Source: a bacterium (GTDB lineage: Bacteria; Bacillota; Limnochordia; DTU080; RSA5). Taken from it: a stretch of DNA of 35,021 nt. Of this stretch, positions 30,648 through 35,021 are shown one piece after another (the stretch's first letter is position 1; each line of letters starts with the position of its first letter). The notes under the pieces were generated by a model, which was given only the letters and a program-made list of their open reading frames with translations, searched no databases and was not told where the DNA came from. The DNA is taken from positions 1-35,021 of the forward strand of contig PKEU01000089.1 in NCBI GenBank assembly GCA_002919195.1, in the 5' to 3' direction. A program made the translations under genes and the position numbers.

Positions 30648-32774
30648 CTACACCTCTCGCATTTCGAAGACCTCGATGATGTCGCCCTCTTTGATGTCGT
30701 TGAAGCGCTCGATCCCAATGCCGCACTCATAGCCTTCCGCCACTTCGCGGACGTCATCCTTGAAGCGCTTCAGCGAGGCGAGGCGTCCCTCGTAGATGAC
30801 GACGTTGTCCCTCAGGACGCGCGCTTCAGCACTCCGGACAATCTTGCCCTCGGTGACGTAACAACCCGCCACAGTGCCCACGCCCGGGATGCGGAACGTC
30901 GCGCGCACCTCGGCCCTCCCCAACACCACTTCTTCGTAGGTGGGCTCCAAGAGGCCCTGCATCGCGTTTTCCACGTCCTGGATGGCGTCGTAGATCACCC
31001 GGTACAAGCGAATATCGACGCCCTCCCGTTCGGCGAGATTGCGGGCGCTGGGTTCGGGCCGGACGTTAAAGCCGATGACGATCGCGTTGGAGACGGCCGC
31101 GAGGTTGATATCGCTTTCGGTGATGCCGCCCGCGGCGCCGTGGATCACGTTGACCCTCACGCGGTCGTCGGAAAGCTTCTCCAAAGAGTGGCGCAGCGCC
31201 TCCACCGAGCCCTGCACGTCGGCTTTCACCACGATGTTGAGGTCCTTGACTTCACCCTCTTGCACGCGGCTAAAGAGTTCTGCCAAGCGCAGCCGGTTGG
31301 CCCGCTGCGCCTCGGTGCGATTTTCCTGCTGCCGGGCAGCGGCGATCTCGCGCGCCGTCCGTTCGTCGGCCACCACTTCCAAGAGATCACCCGCTTGCGG
31401 CACATCGGAAAGCCCGAGCACTTGGACGGGCATCGACGGGCCAGCCACCTTGACCGAACGCCCCATCTCGTCGATGAGAGCCCTTACGCGGCCAGCGATG
31501 GGGCCTACCACGACCGCGTCGCCCACGCGAACCGAACCGTTTTTCACGAGGATCGTCGCCACCGGTCCTTTCCCTTTGTCGAGCTCAGACTCGATGACGG
31601 TGGCTTGCCCGGGCCGGTCGGGGTTGGCCTTGAGCTCTCGAAGCTCTGCGACGAGGAGGATCATCTCCAAGAGGTCGTCGATTCCTTCGCCCTTCAAGGC
31701 CACGACAGGGACAACGATGGTATCCCCGCCCCAATCTTCGGGGACGAGATCGTGCTCGGCCAGCTGCTGCTTCACCCGATCCAGATTGGCTCCGGGACGA
31801 TCCATCTTGTTGACAGCGACGATAATCGGCACATCCGCCGCCTTGGCGTGGTTGATCGCTTCGACTGTCTGAGGCATGACGCCGTCGTCGGCCGCAACCA
31901 CGAGGACGGCGATGTCGGTCACTTGAGCTCCCCGAGACCGCATCGCGGTAAAAGCCTCATGGCCCGGGGTATCGATAAACGTGATCTTCTTGCCGTTGCG
32001 CTGCACTTGGTACGCGCCCAGGTGCTGTGTGATCCCGCCCGCTTCGGTCTCGACCACCCGAGTCTTGCGAATCGCGTCGAGAAGCGTGGTCTTCCCGTGA
32101 TCGACGTGGCCCATGATGGTGACGATCGGCGGCCGCTCCTTAAGCAGCTCGGGGGGATCCTCGCTGGTGTCGACCACTGCCGTCTGCGTCTCCTGGGGAC
32201 GCTCCACCTTGTAGCCGAGCTTCTGGGCGACCATCGCCGCCGCGTCATGATCGATGCTTTGGTTGATGGACGCCATCACGCCGATGCCCATCAACGTCTT
32301 GATGATGGCCGTGGCGGGAACTCCCAGCTTTTCGGCAAACTCTCGCACCGTAATCGTATCGGGAATCACCAGGGTGCCCCGGTTCTTTTGGGCGCCATCG
32401 CCTGATGGCGCGCGGTCTTTTCGCCTGGCCTTGGCATCGTGCCGGGCAGCCGGGCCGCCGGCTTGCGCTTGGGGATGCTGGGGCTTTTTGGCCTCGTGAC
32501 GACGGGGCGCCGCTGAGCCTTTGCCCTGCCGCTCCCTTGCGCGCTCGTCGCGTGAGGGCGGGCTGGTCTTTTCTGAGGCAAGGCTCGCACCGCCTTGAGC
32601 GCCGGGCGCCTCGCCGTCCTTGGAAAAGTGTTCCCGCACCAGCTCGGCGATATCGTCCTCGATGGTGCTCATGTGGTTTTTCACATCGGCGCCCAATTCC
32701 TCAAGGAAGTCGACGAGGTCCTTGCTCTCCAATCCCAGATCGCGCGCCAACTCGTAGACACGAACTTTAGACAT
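30648..32774 (-). CDS. infB: Translation initiation factor IF-2
   Basis: GTPase that brings initiator tRNA to the 30S subunit and promotes subunit joining. The 708-residue protein has an IF2N domain (1-50) and a short basic, low-complexity linker (about 52-130). A second IF2N motif (about 140-190) precedes the G domain with GHVDHGKTT (222-230), DTPGH (268-272) and NKMD (322-325). Domains II, III and IV follow. ATG 32774 has GGGGTG ahead. The linker is short compared with high-GC relatives that carry very long N termini. It follows ylxQ by 20 bases. Confidence 0.97.
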   Translation of the reverse strand: MSKVRVYELARDLGLESKDLVDFLEELGADVKNHMSTIEDDIAELVREHFSKDGEAPGAQGGASLASEKTSPPSRDERARERQGKGSAAPRRHEAKKPQHPQAQAGGPAARHDAKARRKDRAPSGDGAQKNRGTLVIPDTITVREFAEKLGVPATAIIKTLMGIGVMASINQSIDHDAAAMVAQKLGYKVERPQETQTAVVDTSEDPPELLKERPPIVTIMGHVDHGKTTLLDAIRKTRVVETEAGGITQHLGAYQVQRNGKKITFIDTPGHEAFTAMRSRGAQVTDIAVLVVAADDGVMPQTVEAINHAKAADVPIIVAVNKMDRPGANLDRVKQQLAEHDLVPEDWGGDTIVVPVVALKGEGIDDLLEMILLVAELRELKANPDRPGQATVIESELDKGKGPVATILVKNGSVRVGDAVVVGPIAGRVRALIDEMGRSVKVAGPSMPVQVLGLSDVPQAGDLLEVVADERTAREIAAARQQENRTEAQRANRLRLAELFSRVQEGEVKDLNIVVKADVQGSVEALRHSLEKLSDDRVRVNVIHGAAGGITESDINLAAVSNAIVIGFNVRPEPSARNLAEREGVDIRLYRVIYDAIQDVENAMQGLLEPTYEEVVLGRAEVRATFRIPGVGTVAGCYVTEGKIVRSAEARVLRDNVVIYEGRLASLKRFKDDVREVAEGYECGIGIERFNDIKEGDIIEVFEMREV

Positions 32775-32794
32775 ACCATCACCCCAACCTTTCT

Positions 32795-33103
32795 CTATTC
32801 CCCACGCGAAAGAGCCTTGCGCACCGCCTCCGCCAGCCCGGCGTCGACGATCGCCGCCACCGCCCGATCGGGGCGCCCGATCGCCGCGCCGAGCTCATGT
32901 TTGCTCGCCCACCGCACCCACGGGACGCGCTTTTCACCCGCGAGCCGGATCATCCGCTGGGCGGTCCTTTCGGCAGCATCTTGGGAGATGATGACCAGTT
33001 TGGCCTGTCTTCGCACGACAGCCCGCTCGACGGCTTCGTTTCCCGAGACGAGCCGCCCCGCCCTTTGCGCGAGGCCTAACAAACTTAGGACGTTCTCCAT
33101 CAT
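32795..33103 (-). CDS. ylxQ: L7Ae-family RNA-binding protein YlxQ
   Basis: A small L7Ae/L30e-fold protein that in Bacillota is thought to bind kink-turn RNA. The 102-residue product carries [22 protein letters not shown] and [20 protein letters not shown], both family-like. The start is uncertain: adjacent ATGs at 33103 and 33100, with GGATGA nearby, fit best; TTG 33121 extends the frame by six codons. It lies between ylxR and infB as in Bacillus. Confidence 0.88.
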   Translation of the reverse strand: MMENVLSLLGLAQRAGRLVSGNEAVERAVVRRQAKLVIISQDAAERTAQRMIRLAGEKRVPWVRWASKHELGAAIGRPDRAVAAIVDAGLAEAVRKALSRGE

Positions 33104-33128
33104 TCGATCATCCGATGACAACGCCTGA

Positions 33129-33404
33129 CTACATTGCTTGGACGGCTTGCACTCGTTGCCTGAGCTCCTCCACCAGTTCGGGGCTGATGGGGCGCTCCAG
33201 CGCTTTCTCCAGGCGCTTCCCCTTGACCGCAGCGTCGAAACATGCGATGTCGGGACATATATAAGCTCCTCGACCCGAGAGTTTCCCGGTGCTGTCGACG
33301 TGCAACTCCCCTTGGGGATCGCGCACGATCCGGATCAACTCCCGCTTGGGCCGGGTCGTGCGACAGCCGACGCACGTCCTCATAGGTATCTTTCGCTTTT
33401 TCAC
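33129..33404 (-). CDS. ylxR: YlxR/DUF448 family RNA-binding protein
   Basis: A 91-residue protein with RTCVGCRTTRPKRELIRIVR and the strictly family-like KLSGRGAYICPDIACFDAAVKGKRLEKAL. YlxR is a nucleic-acid-binding protein of the nusA operon; in Bacillus it has been linked to regulation of many genes and more recently to RNase P. The GTG start (33404) has a G-rich ribosome site. It sits 27 bases after nusA. Confidence 0.94.
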   Translation of the reverse strand: MKKRKIPMRTCVGCRTTRPKRELIRIVRDPQGELHVDSTGKLSGRGAYICPDIACFDAAVKGKRLEKALERPISPELVEELRQRVQAVQAM

Positions 33405-33431
33405 CGCACACGCCCCCCGGTAGAAAAATGC

Positions 33432-35021
33432 CTACGACTCCTTGTCCTCTTCCTCATCGTCGGCCGAGCCCAGCAAGGCCGCCAACTGGGAGAAGTCCTT
33501 GAGCACCACCTTCTCCTTGTCTTTCTTGCCGGTCGCTGGCTTGATCTTGGGGGGTTGGCTTTCGCGCTTGGGTGCCGGCTCCGACTGCCCGCCGTCCACC
33601 ACAAAGACGGCCGGCTCATCACTGTCGTCTTCATCGTCTGCATCAAAGAGGGACGGCAACGGCTCTTCCTCGTCGAGCTCCTCTTCGATCATCGTCTGAA
33701 GCTCTTTCCTGGCAGCGCGGCCCTTCTTCACTTTGGGCGCTACGGTCTCCGGCTTTTCCCGTTCTTCATCGAGCTCTTCAAAGAGGTCTTCCGGAATTTC
33801 CAGATCGATGTCGAGCGTATCTTCTTCCGCCGCCGCGCCAGCCGCCGCCTCGTCGACGACCGCCTCAACCGGCTGATCTTGGGCAAGCGACGCGGCCTCT
33901 TCCTCGACGCCGACATCCTCGGTCTCCACGCCCACGCCGGCAGCGGGCTCGCCGGCCGCCACCGCAGCCGGGGCATCGCTCTCCGTAGCGACCGGCTCGA
34001 GCTCGGCCACGGCCGCGGGAGCTTCGGCTTCCTCTTGGGCCACGGCCTGCGCGAGCGAGCGGGCTTCCAGCATACGCTGCGCCTCCAAGAGCGCGAGCTC
34101 GGCCATTTGCGACTCGCTCTTGATGTCGATCTTCCATCCGGTGAGCCGCGCCGCAAGGCGCGCGTTTTGCCCTTCCCGCCCGATCGCAAGCGACAGCTGG
34201 TGGTCAGGAACGACCGCCCGGGCACTCTTTTCATCTTCATTGGTATAGACGCGGACGACGCGGGCGGGGCTGAGCGCATTGGCCACAAAGCGCTCGGGAT
34301 CGGCGGAGTACTCGATGATGTCGATCTTTTCACCTTTCAGCTCTTGGACGATGGCCTGCACCCGCATGCCCCGGGGACCCACGCAGGCGCCCACCGGGTC
34401 GACGTTGGGATCGCGGCTGCTCACCGCGATCTTGGAGCGGTTGCCCGCTTCCCGGGCGACGGCGCGAATTTCGACGATCCCTTCGTGAATCTCTGGCACT
34501 TCCAACTCAAAGAGCCGCTTGAGCAATCCCGGATGGCTCCGGGAGACGATGACTTGGGGGCCTTTGGTCGTCTGACGCACTTCGCTGATATAGACTTTGA
34601 TCCGTGCGCCATGGCTGTAGGTCTCTTTAGGCATCTGCTCGCTGGGGGGCAAGATCGCTTCGACCCGGCCGAGGTCGACCAGGACGTTTCTGTGGTCGGA
34701 CCGCTGGACGATGCCGGTGACGACATCGCCCTCCCGGTTTGCGTACTCCTCGTAGACGATCGCACGTTCCGCTTCGCGGATCCGCTGGATGACGACTTGC
34801 TTCGCCGTCTGCGCCGCGATGCGGCCGAAGTCTCTCGGAGTCACTTCAATCTCGACCACGTCGCCGGCGCTGTAGTTGGGATTGATGGCCCGGGCCGCCT
34901 CGAGAGAGATTTCGTTGGCGGGATCGACGACCTCTTCCACTACTTGCTTTTGCGCAAAGACCTGGATCTTCCCGCTCTTTTCGGAAATCTCGACCCGGAC
35001 GTTTTGCGCCGCCTGGTCGTT
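33432..35021 (-). CDS. nusA: Transcription termination/antitermination factor NusA with long acidic tail (5' end outside window)
   Basis: NusA binds RNA polymerase and nascent RNA and modulates pausing, termination and antitermination. The gene enters from the right edge; 529 residues are visible. They contain the end of the N-terminal polymerase-binding domain (PRDFGRIAAQTAKQVVIQRI), the S1 domain (EGDVVTGIVQRSDHRNVLVD), KH1 (DPVGACVGPRGMRVQAIVQE) and KH2 (LSLAIGREGQNARLAARLTG). After KH2 a roughly 210-residue low-complexity region rich in Glu, Ala and Asp continues to the end, with DADDEDDSDE and a final LGSADDEEEDKES. Bacillus NusA stops soon after KH2, so this tail is unusual. It is the first visible gene of the operon through pnp; rimP is expected just outside. 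Confidence 0.96.
   Translation of the reverse strand, partial: NDQAAQNVRVEISEKSGKIQVFAQKQVVEEVVDPANEISLEAARAINPNYSAGDVVEIEVTPRDFGRIAAQTAKQVVIQRIREAERAIVYEEYANREGDVVTGIVQRSDHRNVLVDLGRVEAILPPSEQMPKETYSHGARIKVYISEVRQTTKGPQVIVSRSHPGLLKRLFELEVPEIHEGIVEIRAVAREAGNRSKIAVSSRDPNVDPVGACVGPRGMRVQAIVQELKGEKIDIIEYSADPERFVANALSPARVVRVYTNEDEKSARAVVPDHQLSLAIGREGQNARLAARLTGWKIDIKSESQMAELALLEAQRMLEARSLAQAVAQEEAEAPAAVAELEPVATESDAPAAVAAGEPAAGVGVETEDVGVEEEAASLAQDQPVEAVVDEAAAGAAAEEDTLDIDLEIPEDLFEELDEEREKPETVAPKVKKGRAARKELQTMIEEELDEEEPLPSLFDADDEDDSDEPAVFVVDGGQSEPAPKRESQPPKIKPATGKKDKEKVVLKDFSQLAALLGSADDEEEDKES

Noticed and set aside
30129-32405. A 758-codon open frame on the plus strand.
   Set aside because: It is the mirror of infB, rich in His, Asp and Arg, with no family features. 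The infB reading frame is complete.
1-35021. CRISPR arrays, tRNAs, rRNAs, insertion sequences or prophage genes.
   Set aside because: No repeated spacer pattern, cloverleaf, transposase or phage-type protein was seen on either strand.

Overview
The window is a GC-rich stretch of a spore-forming Bacillota (Firmicutes) chromosome. Almost every gene lies on the minus strand. Three blocks point to Bacillota: a nusA-ylxR-ylxQ-infB-ylxP-rbfA-nrnA-truB-ribF-rpsO-pnp translation/RNA operon, a deoB-pdp-dacF-spoIIAA-spoIIAB-sigF sporulation block, and miaB upstream of mutS. Against that background a five-gene operon encodes ExbB, ExbD, a TonB with its diagnostic membrane motif, a large secreted protein, and an SLH/coiled-coil protein shaped like Thermotoga Omp-alpha. 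TonB energises outer-membrane processes, so I infer a two-membrane (diderm) spore former, for example something Limnochordia-like. The species is not determined.

Layout from left to right. 1-3018 (minus): miaB, a PRC-barrel protein, then mutS (3' end outside the window), behind a strong extended -10 promoter. 3142-5889 (plus): the only plus-strand genes, a CPBP-like membrane protein and an internally duplicated ThyX-like protein. 5865-8515 (minus): a NifS/IscS-type cysteine desulfurase, thiI and a 74-residue protein of unknown function, a sulfur-transfer operon for tRNA thiolation. 8580-14349 (minus): the exbB-exbD-tonB-secreted protein-SLH/coiled-coil operon, bounded by hairpin terminators. 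14529-15101: a GNAT acetyltransferase. 15275-20830 (minus): deoB and pdp (nucleoside salvage), dacF, then spoIIAA-spoIIAB-sigF, the forespore sigma-F switch. 20957-23985 (minus): a DUF3866 protein, an endonuclease Q-like PHP protein and SpoIIM, just behind the pnp terminator. 24065-35021 (minus): pnp back to nusA (5' end outside the window).

Genes within each block are tightly packed, often with 4-base start/stop overlaps (ATGA, GTGA, TTGA). GTG and TTG starts are very common, and several gene starts given here are shorter than the longest open frame because a good Shine-Dalgarno sequence sits inside the frame. I see no rRNA, tRNA, CRISPR array, insertion sequence or phage gene. No gene-free stretch exceeds 300 bases; the longest is the roughly 260-base rpsO-pnp interval, which holds a terminator and leader hairpins.

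The most novel-looking items are the TonB/Omp-alpha-like envelope operon, the tandem ThyX-like protein whose signature motif is split between its two halves, the small CGDWC-containing protein beside thiI, and a NusA with a very long acidic tail.
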